DNA from: Actinobacteria bacterium 13_1_40CM_66_12
Lineage (GTDB): Bacteria > Chloroflexota > Dormibacteria > Dormibacterales > Dormibacteraceae
DNA length: 15,614 bases
Assembly (NCBI GenBank): GCA_001917895.1
Contig: MNEW01000073.1
Coordinates: forward strand, 11,306 to 26,919
Direction: 5' to 3'
Below, piece after piece: positions 6,350 to 13,481 of this stretch. The translations under genes were made by a program, and so were the position numbers. Every line of letters begins with the position of its first letter. Position 1 is the first letter of the stretch. The notes under the pieces are model-generated. The model was not told where the DNA came from, made no database searches, and saw only the letters and a list, made by a program, of their open reading frames with translations.

Positions 6350-8080
6350 TCAGGTTACGCGGGTTTGTGTTTTGCCCTCGTACATCGACTCGATCTGCGC
6401 GCCGTAGTGGTCCTGCACCACCTTCCGCTTGACGTCCAGCTTCAGCGACAGCTCTCCGTCAGCCTCAGAGAAATCGTGTGGCAGCAGGGTGAAGTACTGG
6501 ATCGCCTCCCAGTTGCCGCGACCGGCGTTGACGGCATCGACCACCTTCTGCACGTGCGCCTTCAGCTCCACCTCATCGAGCCCCTCTTTGAGCGCCGCGT
6601 CCCAGTCGGGAACGACGAGGGCGGTCACGTACGGCTTTCCCTCGCCGACCACGACGGCCCGTTCGATGAGGTGGTCTCTCATGAGCTCGAACTCGAGCGG
6701 CTGCGGCGCCACGTATTTGCCGACGGCGGTCTTGAACAGCGCCTTCTTGCGGTCGGTGATCTTCAGAAAGCCGTCGGCGTCGATCTCGCCGATGTCGCCG
6801 GAGTAGACCCAGCCGTCGCGGATCATCTCCGCGGTAGCCGCCGGGTTGTTGTGGTAAGCGAGCATGTTCCCCGGGCTCTTGATCAGGATCTCGCCGTCGT
6901 CGGCGATCTTGAGCTGGACTCCGGGAAAGGGCTTGCCGACCGTGAGGAACCGGTGGTGCGTGAGCGTGTTCGACGACGCGCCCGACGAGACCTCGGTCAT
7001 GCCCCATCCGTTGAGGATCGGGACCCCGATCGCCCAGAAGAATTCTTCGATTTCGCGCGCGAGGGCGGCGCCGCCGCTGATGAAGAAGCGCAGGCGGCCC
7101 CCGGTCAAGCGCAGGCGAAGCGCAGCGAGCACGAGGCGGTCCGCAAGCATGTGCTGCCACCGGAGCATCGGGCCGGGATTGGTTTCGTGCGCGAAGCGCG
7201 TTCCCACTCGGATCGCCCAGCCAAAAAGCGCACGGCGCACCGCGGGCGCCTCGCGGACGCGCGCCATCACCGCCGAGTGCATCTTCTCGTACACGCGCGG
7301 GACGGAGTTCATCACGGTTGGCTTGACCTCGCCGAGCTCGTCAGCGAGGTGATCGGTGCCTTGCGAAATCCATGCCTGGCCGCCGAACAGAAAGCCGATG
7401 AAGATGCCGTTGATGCGCTCGAAGACATGAGAGAAAGGAAGAAACGAGAGGGTGGAATCGTCGGGGCCCAGCGGAAACACCTCGAGGATCGCGCGTGAGA
7501 TGTCGACGAGGTTGCGATGCGCGAGCTCAGCTCCTTTTGGCTCGCCAGTCGTGCCGGACGTGTAGACGATGGTGCACACCCCGTCCGGCTTGATCTTCTC
7601 TAGGCGAGATGCGACGTCGGCCAGGTGCTTCGGGTCCTGCACCGCCCACTGCGCAACCTCGACGTCCATGCGCACCACTCGCTGAAGCGGTCCGGCGGCG
7701 CTCAGCTTGGCCGCCAGCTTCTCGCCGGAGGCGATTGCCAGCACCGCGCCGCTGTCTGCCGCGATCTTCTGAGCGAGCTCGGGCGGGCTGCTGGGGTAGA
7801 TGGGCACCGTCATCGCGCCGACCGACTGAATGGCGAAGTCGCAGTAGAGCCACTCGACTCGGTTCTCCGAGATGATGACGACCGCGTCCCCGGGCTTGAC
7901 ACCCGCCTCCACGAGCGCGGACGCGACCGCCAGCACCCAGCGCTGCATGTCTGCCCACGTGGCGACCGACCAGGACATTCCCGCCCGCTTGAAGTGGACG
8001 AGGGGCCGATCGCCGAACCGTGCCGCCTGCCGAAAAAAGACTCCGACCGTGGTGCGGTCGGCGATCGCTTCCGGGTTCAG
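6350..8080 (-). CDS. Long-chain fatty-acid-CoA ligase, FadD15/AMP-binding family
   Basis: Activates fatty acids through an acyl-adenylate to acyl-CoA; ANL superfamily, cytosolic or membrane-associated. Counting from a putative CTG at 8080 (576 aa, near the FadD15 norm of ~600), the P-loop YTSGTTGEPKGAEL is at 173-186, NGWGMTE at 357-363 (motif A5), YSGDIG at 426-431, the hinge DRKKALFKTAVGKYV at 443-457, and the C-terminal GELSLKLDVKR at 542-552 holds the likely catalytic Lys. The start is abnormal. From the greA stop (8095) through the conserved N-terminal region there is no ATG, GTG or TTG in any frame; the first is ATG 7978, which would remove a conserved ~34-residue stretch (including RFGDRP). 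CTG 8080 is a best guess. The gene lies 14 bp after greA and 4 bp before the 122-aa gene. Family certain; start uncertain. Confidence 0.9.
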   Translation of the reverse strand: MNPEAIADRTTVGVFFRQAARFGDRPLVHFKRAGMSWSVATWADMQRWVLAVASALVEAGVKPGDAVVIISENRVEWLYCDFAIQSVGAMTVPIYPSSPPELAQKIAADSGAVLAIASGEKLAAKLSAAGPLQRVVRMDVEVAQWAVQDPKHLADVASRLEKIKPDGVCTIVYTSGTTGEPKGAELAHRNLVDISRAILEVFPLGPDDSTLSFLPFSHVFERINGIFIGFLFGGQAWISQGTDHLADELGEVKPTVMNSVPRVYEKMHSAVMARVREAPAVRRALFGWAIRVGTRFAHETNPGPMLRWQHMLADRLVLAALRLRLTGGRLRFFISGGAALAREIEEFFWAIGVPILNGWGMTEVSSGASSNTLTHHRFLTVGKPFPGVQLKIADDGEILIKSPGNMLAYHNNPAATAEMIRDGWVYSGDIGEIDADGFLKITDRKKALFKTAVGKYVAPQPLEFELMRDHLIERAVVVGEGKPYVTALVVPDWDAALKEGLDEVELKAHVQKVVDAVNAGRGNWEAIQYFTLLPHDFSEADGELSLKLDVKRKVVQDHYGAQIESMYEGKTQTRVT

Positions 8081-8094
8081 GTCCTGAGCCGTGC

Positions 8095-8559
8095 CTACTT
8101 GACCGCTTTGATACTGAGTGTGAGCGTTCCCGACGGGACGCTGACCGTGATGCGGTCGCCCTTCTTCTTGCCCACGAGCGCGCGCCCGACCGGCGAGTCG
8201 ACCGAGATCCGTCCGGCAGACGGGTCGCTCTCGACCGCGCCGACCAGGTGGTAGGTCTCTGCATGGCCGTCGGAGTCGACGACGTCGATCGTGGAGCCCG
8301 GTCCGGCGACGCTCGAGTGCGACTCCTTGATGATCTGGGCCCGCCCGATCATCTCCTGGAGCTCGTAGATGCGGCTGTCGAGGAGACCGACCTCCTCCTT
8401 GGCCTGCTCGTATTCGGGGTTGTCCTCGATGTCGCCCGGCTGGAACGCCTCCTTCAGGCGCTCGCCCGCCTCGCCGCGGCGCTGCAGCGCGACTTCGAGG
8501 TCGCGCTTGAGCTTCTCGAGCCCCTCTGGCGTGAGCAATACCGGTTCTGTCAGGTCCAT
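8095..8559 (-). CDS. greA: Transcription elongation factor GreA
   Basis: Rescues backtracked RNA polymerase by stimulating cleavage of the nascent RNA 3' end through the secondary channel. The 154-aa length is standard. The N-terminal coiled-coil (about 8-75) contains the acidic tip GDIEDNPEY (42-50); Asp 43 and Asp 46 occupy the positions of the two catalytic acidic residues (D41/E44 in E. coli). The C-terminal FKBP-like domain has SPVGRALVGKKKGD (122-135), the conserved GreA signature. The ATG at 8559 is supported by a TATGAT hexamer 11 bp upstream, giving a nearly leaderless mRNA. It is first gene of a likely operon with the acyl-CoA synthetase and the 122-aa protein, and is divergent from a small hypothetical gene with only 25 bp between the starts. 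Confidence 0.97.
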   Translation of the reverse strand: MDLTEPVLLTPEGLEKLKRDLEVALQRRGEAGERLKEAFQPGDIEDNPEYEQAKEEVGLLDSRIYELQEMIGRAQIIKESHSSVAGPGSTIDVVDSDGHAETYHLVGAVESDPSAGRISVDSPVGRALVGKKKGDRITVSVPSGTLTLSIKAVK

Positions 8560-8570
8560 CCCGATCTGGA

Positions 8571-8576
8571 ATCATA
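8571..8576 (-). promoter_or_regulatory. Candidate -10 element for greA
   Basis: The minus strand reads TATGAT, five of six matches to TATAAT, ending 11 bp before the greA ATG. It lies inside the 25-bp spacer between greA and the divergent 103-aa gene. No good -35 hexamer is recognised; that region would fall in the first codons of the divergent gene. Confidence 0.5.
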
Positions 8577-8584
8577 CCCGTCGA

Positions 8585-8896
8585 ATGGACCCGTCCGATC
8601 TGAGGACCGGGCTGGCCGAAAGGCTGGCGAGCGAGGCGCCGATAGACGCCGAAACCTTCAACTCCGCGTGCTTCATGCTCTCCCGCGCGCTCGAGGAGAT
8701 CGCCTTCGCGGCGCCCGAGGCGGCGCCCCTGGTGAGGCGCCTCTTACGTGTGGCAGGCCGCGTGGTGATAGACGCCGGGCTGCCGGACTCGTCGATCGAG
8801 ACCTGGCCGAACACCAAGGAGATGGCGCTGCAGTGGATCGACGAAGCGCTGCGCGACCTGGGCTACGCGGTCGAACCGCCGCCGAAGGTCAGTTGA
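8585..8896 (+). CDS. 103-aa hypothetical protein
   Basis: Not recognised. It is a short, acidic, mostly helical soluble protein (starting MDPSDLRTGLAERL) without signal peptide, membrane segment or metal-binding Cys cluster; its single Cys is near residue 30. The ATG at 8585 is chosen because it sits directly outside the greA promoter and the frame fits GC-rich codon use (G/C at most third positions). The longer open frame upstream reads antisense through greA and is not credible. It ends with an 8-bp convergent overlap with the TadG-like gene. It resembles small nucleoid or regulatory helical proteins only in size; no function is assigned. Confidence 0.6.
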   Translation: MDPSDLRTGLAERLASEAPIDAETFNSACFMLSRALEEIAFAAPEAAPLVRRLLRVAGRVVIDAGLPDSSIETWPNTKEMALQWIDEALRDLGYAVEPPPKVS

Positions 8897-8911
8897 TCAG
8901 GCGGGCGGCGG
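8876..8911. terminator. GC-rich inverted repeat across two converging stop codons
   Basis: CCGCCGCC (8876-8883) and GGCGGCGG (8904-8911) can form an 8-bp GC stem around a 20-base loop that holds both converging stop codons. There is no T-run on either strand, so classical intrinsic termination is doubtful. The symmetric position could let it act for both genes, perhaps Rho-assisted. It could equally be chance in GC-rich coding sequence. Confidence 0.25.
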
Positions 8912-11090
8912 GAGGAGCCGGCGCGTAGTTCGGGTTGAAGTCGATGCCGGCCTGGCCCGAGCCGGTGACCGTCGCGGTCCAGCAGATGACCTGGCCTGCG
9001 AGGGGCGCCTTGTCGGAGCCCTGGATCTCCCAGTTGGAGGACGGGGTGTAGATGGTGCCGATGTACTGGGTCAATGCGTTGCCATCCAGCTTGTTGGGGC
9101 TGCACAGCGGAGCCTGGGCTGGGGGGACGGGGAGTTGGTAGATGACGATCCAGTTGTACTGCTCTCCGCTGAACACGTGTGTGTAGCCGTTGCCGTTCTG
9201 GTCGAAGCAGTCGTTCGGCCCGAAGAAGAACTGCACGGCTCCAGGCGTGATCTTGGCCGTTGTGCAGGGCGCTGCCGGGTCGCCGGTGGGAGAGATGGGC
9301 GTCTGCATGCAGTAGTTCTCATTGGCGACGTCACCACTCGTGTAGGGCACGTACTCGAGGTTCATGGGGCCGTTCTCCTGCGGCACGGCCGCGGCTGGCG
9401 GGCAGACGCTGAAACATGTTGGCGCGGTCTCATCGTCAGGAGCCCAGCAGAGCTGGTTGACGCGCGCCTGTCCGTTGCAGTTGTGCGTCTGCGGCGTCGG
9501 AGTGTTGTTGATTGCGTTGTAGGAGATGCTGCACACCGTCACGCCGGCCGGCGCGCACGGCCACCCTCCCCCCGCGAGGCCGCCAGCGAGGATGGAGCCC
9601 GCCACGGGAGCCGCGAATTGGTTGACGAAGGAGAAGTCATTGCGGAATCCGCCGACGTATGTCCCAACGCATCCCTGGGGGTTTATGTAGACGTTGTAGT
9701 ACTGCGCTCCGGGCGCGTTCTGCGTAATGGTGACATTGACGCCCTGGTTGGCCAGATCCGCTGTGGTCACCAAGTGACATGCGGAGGGTGTGCTTTCGCG
9801 CATACAGCCTGGCGGGGCGAAGCAGACATTCCCCGGGACTGTGTTGTCGAAGAACCGGTCGTAACGCACCGATGTCAACTCGATACCCCATGTGCCCGCA
9901 CCGCCCTGGTGCTTCAGAGCATTACCTGACGGAACGCCAGTGGCCGCAACCGTGAAGCTGCCCGCGCAGCCGGCGGCGCCCCAGAAATTATTGACTCCCG
10001 GCTGCTGGATAGTTCCCGCCGCTGTATACAGCTCCTCGTCGGGCGCCTTCAACTCATTGGAGACCAGGCCGCCATGGGATGCGTAACCGCCGTTCCAGGT
10101 GTAGATGCCGGGGTCCAGGAAGAAGCAGACGGAGCTGCTTATGGAGAAGTTGTTGTACGTGCCCGGAGACAGCTCGGTGTACGAGCCCCGATTTGTGGCG
10201 ATCCCAGGCCCCGAGTAGAAAGGATAGGAGGGCGTCTGGTACAACGGGTCGGGAAGCGTGGGGGCCGGCACGTTGGGGCCTCCCAGGATGTCGCCTCCGT
10301 TGCAGGGATTTCCGCCGTTCGTATACGGCGGATATGGGATGAAGCCCGCGCTCGCGTTGTAGCAGTAATAGGCGGCTGAGTTGCAGTTCGAGCCGGTTTG
10401 GCCGTAACAGTTTCCCGCCAGGTGCAGGTTGGAGTCGATACAGGCCGTACCGTTCGTGTAGACGTCTCCAAGCACCGTGAGGCTGCCGGATCCCTGAAGA
10501 TGGGTGGCGCAGGCGGCGCTGCTCAGCGTGAGCAGCGCGGGGGTCTGCCGCTGGTTGCCGACGATCGAGGTCGCGCTGGCGACTATGGTGGCAGTGGTCG
10601 GGCCGCCGAAGATCTGCATGAACGCCAGAGGCAGGTAGTGAGTCGCCGTGAAGACGAACTGGTACCCGTTGAACTGGGTGTTCGTGGCCGAGATCGTCAG
10701 CAGGTAGCTGCCACTGTTATAGCTGAGGCTGTAATTGTCTTGCCGCAGGTTGGTCAGGGGTCCCACATAGGTGGGGCAAGGCAGCGTGCAAGTGTTGGAG
10801 CTTGGACCGGAGTAGAGATGCAGGTCGGTCTGGAACACCTGCTCGGCCTGCGGCAGGGTGCTGCCGGTGAGGTCAAGGTAGTTCTCGTACCAATCGCCGG
10901 CGGCGAGCGCCGCCGCATCGACCGCGGTCTGCAGGTCGCGCTTGTCGACATACGCCCGGCCGGAATCAATCGCAAGCCCGAGCATGGCGAACAACACGAG
11001 AAGCAGCAGGGCGATGAGGACGATGGCCTGGCCCTCCTGCAGCTTTCGCTGCCGGGATTTAGGGCGAGTACTCAGCGCGATAAACCGCAT
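8889..11090 (-). CDS. Large cysteine-rich TadG-like pilus-associated exoprotein
   Basis: A 733-aa protein from ATG 11090. The N-terminus has the Tad/TadG module: basic residues, then EGQAIVLIALLLLVLFAMLG (19-38), then LAIDSGRAYVDKRDLQTAVDA, the typical lead-in of TadG-like Flp-pilus proteins. The rest (~660 aa) is predicted extracellular, rich in Gly, Asn, Thr, Tyr and Pro, with about 25 Cys. The part following the N-terminal region (SGSLTVLGDVYTNGTACI and later LSPGTYNNFSIS, LDPGIYTWNGG) has the turn-rich rhythm of a beta-helix. Far larger than a simple TadG, it may be a surface-exposed tip or adhesin. TTG 11120 would extend it by 10 residues. The start overlaps the tail of the upstream TadE-like gene by 32 bp, implying coupled translation. 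It looks less GC-rich than its neighbours. Confidence 0.85.
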   Translation of the reverse strand: MRFIALSTRPKSRQRKLQEGQAIVLIALLLLVLFAMLGLAIDSGRAYVDKRDLQTAVDAAALAAGDWYENYLDLTGSTLPQAEQVFQTDLHLYSGPSSNTCTLPCPTYVGPLTNLRQDNYSLSYNSGSYLLTISATNTQFNGYQFVFTATHYLPLAFMQIFGGPTTATIVASATSIVGNQRQTPALLTLSSAACATHLQGSGSLTVLGDVYTNGTACIDSNLHLAGNCYGQTGSNCNSAAYYCYNASAGFIPYPPYTNGGNPCNGGDILGGPNVPAPTLPDPLYQTPSYPFYSGPGIATNRGSYTELSPGTYNNFSISSSVCFFLDPGIYTWNGGYASHGGLVSNELKAPDEELYTAAGTIQQPGVNNFWGAAGCAGSFTVAATGVPSGNALKHQGGAGTWGIELTSVRYDRFFDNTVPGNVCFAPPGCMRESTPSACHLVTTADLANQGVNVTITQNAPGAQYYNVYINPQGCVGTYVGGFRNDFSFVNQFAAPVAGSILAGGLAGGGWPCAPAGVTVCSISYNAINNTPTPQTHNCNGQARVNQLCWAPDDETAPTCFSVCPPAAAVPQENGPMNLEYVPYTSGDVANENYCMQTPISPTGDPAAPCTTAKITPGAVQFFFGPNDCFDQNGNGYTHVFSGEQYNWIVIYQLPVPPAQAPLCSPNKLDGNALTQYIGTIYTPSSNWEIQGSDKAPLAGQVICWTATVTGSGQAGIDFNPNYAPAPPAARLIN

Positions 11091-11700
11091 AAGCAGTGAT
11101 GACGATCTTGTTGCCGACAACTTGCTGGATTATTGGAGTCAGCGGTTGGAAGTTGAACCACAGCGTCACCTTGATGGGCTCGTTTCCAATGGCGGGCTGG
11201 ATCGCGTAGCAGCCAGGACCGGGAGGCGGCAGTGTACCCAGGCCGCCGCGGGGGCCGTTGGCTGTCGGAGGCGGGTTGCCGCCAGGGCTCGGGTCGGTGA
11301 TGAAGATCCAGCCGGTGTTGGCTGGCGGAACCTGAAGCGAGCCCTGGGGATTGCCGCCGTTTGGAATCGGCCCGTTGGGGCAGGGGTTGGCCAGCACTTC
11401 AGTCACGGCATGCGCTTGGACCGCTGAGGCGACATCAGCGTCTGTTGGCCAGCAGTGCACATTCGCAGGTGGCGTGCAGCCGACCCCGTTTGGATCGACG
11501 TAATCGGAGGCATGCACGGCGACTCGCGCGCCCTCGTTGGCCGCCTGCTGCAGCGTGATGTAGAAGTACAGGCCGCGCCCGAAGTCGATGATCCCGAAGG
11601 TCAGGAGCAGGATCACGGGTGCGATCAGCGCGAACTCGGTCAGTCCCTGAGACCGTTCGCTGTGTGTCCAGATGCGAACGCGTCTCAACCCATTTCTCAT
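11059..11700 (-). CDS. TadE-like pseudopilin (second copy)
   Basis: 213 aa with the TadE signature: a short basic N-terminus, SQGLTEFALIAPVILLLTFG (17-36) as pseudopilin helix, then IIDFGRGLYFYITLQQAANEG (37-57) and a periplasmic or extracellular domain rich in Pro and Gly (about 70-180). TadE proteins are minor pilins of the tight-adherence (Flp) system, inserted in the inner membrane and in some systems cleaved by a TadV-type peptidase. The Glu in LTEF is the conserved pilin-like Glu. The start overlaps the previous TadE-like stop as ATGA (11697-11700), showing translational coupling. No peptidase, ATPase or Flp pilin is nearby. Confidence 0.9.
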   Translation of the reverse strand: MRNGLRRVRIWTHSERSQGLTEFALIAPVILLLTFGIIDFGRGLYFYITLQQAANEGARVAVHASDYVDPNGVGCTPPANVHCWPTDADVASAVQAHAVTEVLANPCPNGPIPNGGNPQGSLQVPPANTGWIFITDPSPGGNPPPTANGPRGGLGTLPPPGPGCYAIQPAIGNEPIKVTLWFNFQPLTPIIQQVVGNKIVITAYAVYRAEYSP

Positions 11701-12302
11701 GGTTTGCCCTGGATGGTGAAGTGCTCGTTGTACGCCAGGTTGATACCTTGTCCGAAAAGGCTCTGGATGAACGGGGTTATGAGCTTGAAGTTCATGAGCA
11801 GCGAGACGTTGATGTCTCCGAGCCGCCACGAGTTGTCGGGAGGAGGGGCTCCCATCGAACCTGTTTGCGAGGAGCCGCCCGGGTATGTGTAGCAGATGTA
11901 GATGTTCACGGCCTGCGCCGTGGCGGGAAAGGCGGAGCTGGCGTATGGCTTGTTGTTGAACGCATTTCCGTCGGTCGGAGCCAGGCAGTTCCCCTGCGCC
12001 ACACCGGTGCCAACTACGCCGGCGCCCTGGAGCGACTGGTTGACGGTATCCCAGATGGTCTGGTCGTAGAGATAGATGTTCTTCCTGCTCGCGGTGTTGA
12101 ACCACGCGCCGTGGCGCGCGCCTTCACGCGCGGCCCCGTCGAGGTTCACAGCGAAGTAGAACGCCCGCGACAGGTCGAGGAGTCCCATCATCAAAAGGAG
12201 CAGCACGATTGAGGAGATGGCGAACTCCACCAGAGACTGACCGCCCTGTCGGCGGCGGCCGCCGACCTTAGCTTTCACAAGCACAGTGGAATTGAACCCC
12301 AT
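11697..12302 (-). CDS. TadE-like pseudopilin (first copy)
   Basis: 201 aa. After a basic stretch (VGGRRRQGG) comes GQSLVEFAISSIVLLLLMMG (21-40) and LLDLSRAFYFAVNLDGAAREG (41-61), the standard TadE N-terminal block with the conserved +5 Glu of pilin-like proteins. The exported part ends with a helical segment (SLLMNFKLITPFIQSLFG). This paralogue is closely related in layout to the next gene, suggesting the two form a heteromeric minor-pilin pair. It starts 21 bp after the mrfB stop with no clear Shine-Dalgarno, so coupling to mrfB or a promoter inside mrfB is needed. GTG 12278 is a possible alternative start. Confidence 0.9.
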   Translation of the reverse strand: MGFNSTVLVKAKVGGRRRQGGQSLVEFAISSIVLLLLMMGLLDLSRAFYFAVNLDGAAREGARHGAWFNTASRKNIYLYDQTIWDTVNQSLQGAGVVGTGVAQGNCLAPTDGNAFNNKPYASSAFPATAQAVNIYICYTYPGGSSQTGSMGAPPPDNSWRLGDINVSLLMNFKLITPFIQSLFGQGINLAYNEHFTIQGKP

Positions 12303-12323
12303 CGGACAGCAGGATGCTGCGCA

Positions 12324-13481
12324 TTAACCGAATAACGAGGCAGCCACCGATTCCGTGCTCTTTGTAAGCGATCGACTTTTGGCGACCTTACGTCGGAGAC
12401 GGTTTCGACGAGCTTCCAGCGCCGGCGCCTCCTCCGGAAGCCTCGATTGCGCAGCCTCGACGACGGCCAGCGCCAGCTGAGGATCTCGGCGCCGCCACTC
12501 GAGCAGCCGCGCTCGCGCCACAGGCAGCCGGACGTCGGACGCGACTCTCGACTCGAGCCAGCCCAGGAAACTTTCGGCCCCGGCCACCGACTTTCTTCGC
12601 CGAGCCAACCGGCGCGCGATCAGCAAGCCGGCGGTCGCTGCGGCTTCGTCGGCGGCGAACCCGGCGGCGTTACGCAGCGCTCGCCAGCCGTCCGCACGAG
12701 CCCCGCGGCGGAGTCGGTGCCGGCCGAGCGCCAGCCAGTCAGATGCGTCCATCTCCGCATCGCCGCCGTTGAGCCTGGCCAGGAGCCGGGAGTGGAGGTG
12801 CACGAGGCTGATGACGTCCAGCCGGTTGTGCTCGAGCACGGCGTCCAGGAGCGCGCTGGAACCTCGGCGGAGATAGTCGAAGTACGCGTCGGGGATCAGG
12901 GGGCCGGCGATCGGATCGTCGCGCTCGTAACCCAGCAGCCGCTCCTCCACCATTCGCAACGTGCAGGTTTCCAGGCGGTGCCGATAAAGGGCCCGGACGA
13001 GGGTGAGCAGATCGACATGCGGCGCCAGGACCAGCTCTCCAGGCATTCGGGCCATCCCCCACCGGGTTCTCAGCACAGGCAGGTCGAACGAGCCGCCGTT
13101 GAAGCTCGCCACTCCTTCTTCGCCGGCGATCTCCAAGCGCAACCGATGCAGGAATGGGGCCTCGAGGCCTGGCTGCGGGAGGAACAGCTGGGCAAGCCGC
13201 AGGCCGCAGTCGATGGGGCGCGCGACGGCGGCCGCGAAGACGTAGGTTCCCGCTCCGCCGCCCAGCCCCGTCGTCTCCGTGTCGATGTAGGCGACCGATC
13301 CCGGATATGGATCCAAAGCGGGGAGCGGCACGACGTCCTCGCGGAGCAGCGCATCCCCGAATGGAGTCGCCACGGCCTCGAAACCTCGCGGCACGAAGTG
13401 CTGTGGACGTGGACGCGGCCTGGGCGGGGCGCCTAGACGATCAAGGCGATCTCTGAGGTCGCTGACAGCAGTCGCAGGCAT
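12324..13481 (-). CDS. mrfB: MrfB-like DEDDh exonuclease (YprB/RNase H-like)
   Basis: 385 aa from ATG 13481. MrfB is a metal-dependent DNA exonuclease that works with the MrfA helicase in a mitomycin-C repair pathway first described in Bacillus subtilis. All DEDDh residues are visible: DTET (67-70, Asp 67 and Glu 69), SFDLP (131-135, Asp 133), HVDLL (155-159, Asp 157) and EHNRLDVISL (217-226, His 218 and Asp 222). After about residue 240 the protein is helical and Arg-rich, resembling a TPR-like tail. The start is preferred over upstream frames because AAGGAG lies 10 bp before it and because the conserved part begins shortly after; it overlaps the end of mrfA by 49 bp. The tad genes follow immediately. 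Family and pairing are strong; the in vivo role is inferred from homology. Confidence 0.9.
   Translation of the reverse strand: MPATAVSDLRDRLDRLGAPPRPRPRPQHFVPRGFEAVATPFGDALLREDVVPLPALDPYPGSVAYIDTETTGLGGGAGTYVFAAAVARPIDCGLRLAQLFLPQPGLEAPFLHRLRLEIAGEEGVASFNGGSFDLPVLRTRWGMARMPGELVLAPHVDLLTLVRALYRHRLETCTLRMVEERLLGYERDDPIAGPLIPDAYFDYLRRGSSALLDAVLEHNRLDVISLVHLHSRLLARLNGGDAEMDASDWLALGRHRLRRGARADGWRALRNAAGFAADEAAATAGLLIARRLARRRKSVAGAESFLGWLESRVASDVRLPVARARLLEWRRRDPQLALAVVEAAQSRLPEEAPALEARRNRLRRKVAKSRSLTKSTESVAASLFG

Noticed and set aside
8081..8575. N-terminal extension of the acyl-CoA synthetase through the greA region
   Set aside because: The frame is open but out of frame with greA, Arg/Gly-rich and without family similarity, so I do not propose a GreA-ligase fusion.
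8369..8584. N-terminal extension of the 103-aa hypothetical protein
   Set aside because: It reads antisense through greA with Ser/Arg-rich shadow composition. The ATG at 8585 is a better start.
11701..12105. N-terminal extension of the second TadE-like protein
   Set aside because: It is a shadow of the first TadE-like gene. The ATGA-coupled ATG at 11700 precedes the pseudopilin motif.
12306..12318. CAGCA-GGA-TGCTG mini-hairpin between mrfB and TadE
   Set aside because: The stem is only 5 bp with a 3-base loop and no T-run, too weak for a terminator claim.
12268..12324. 18-codon ORF starting TAATG at the mrfB stop and overlapping the TadE start
   Set aside because: It is short, has no family features and could arise by chance; mentioned only as a possible coupling device.
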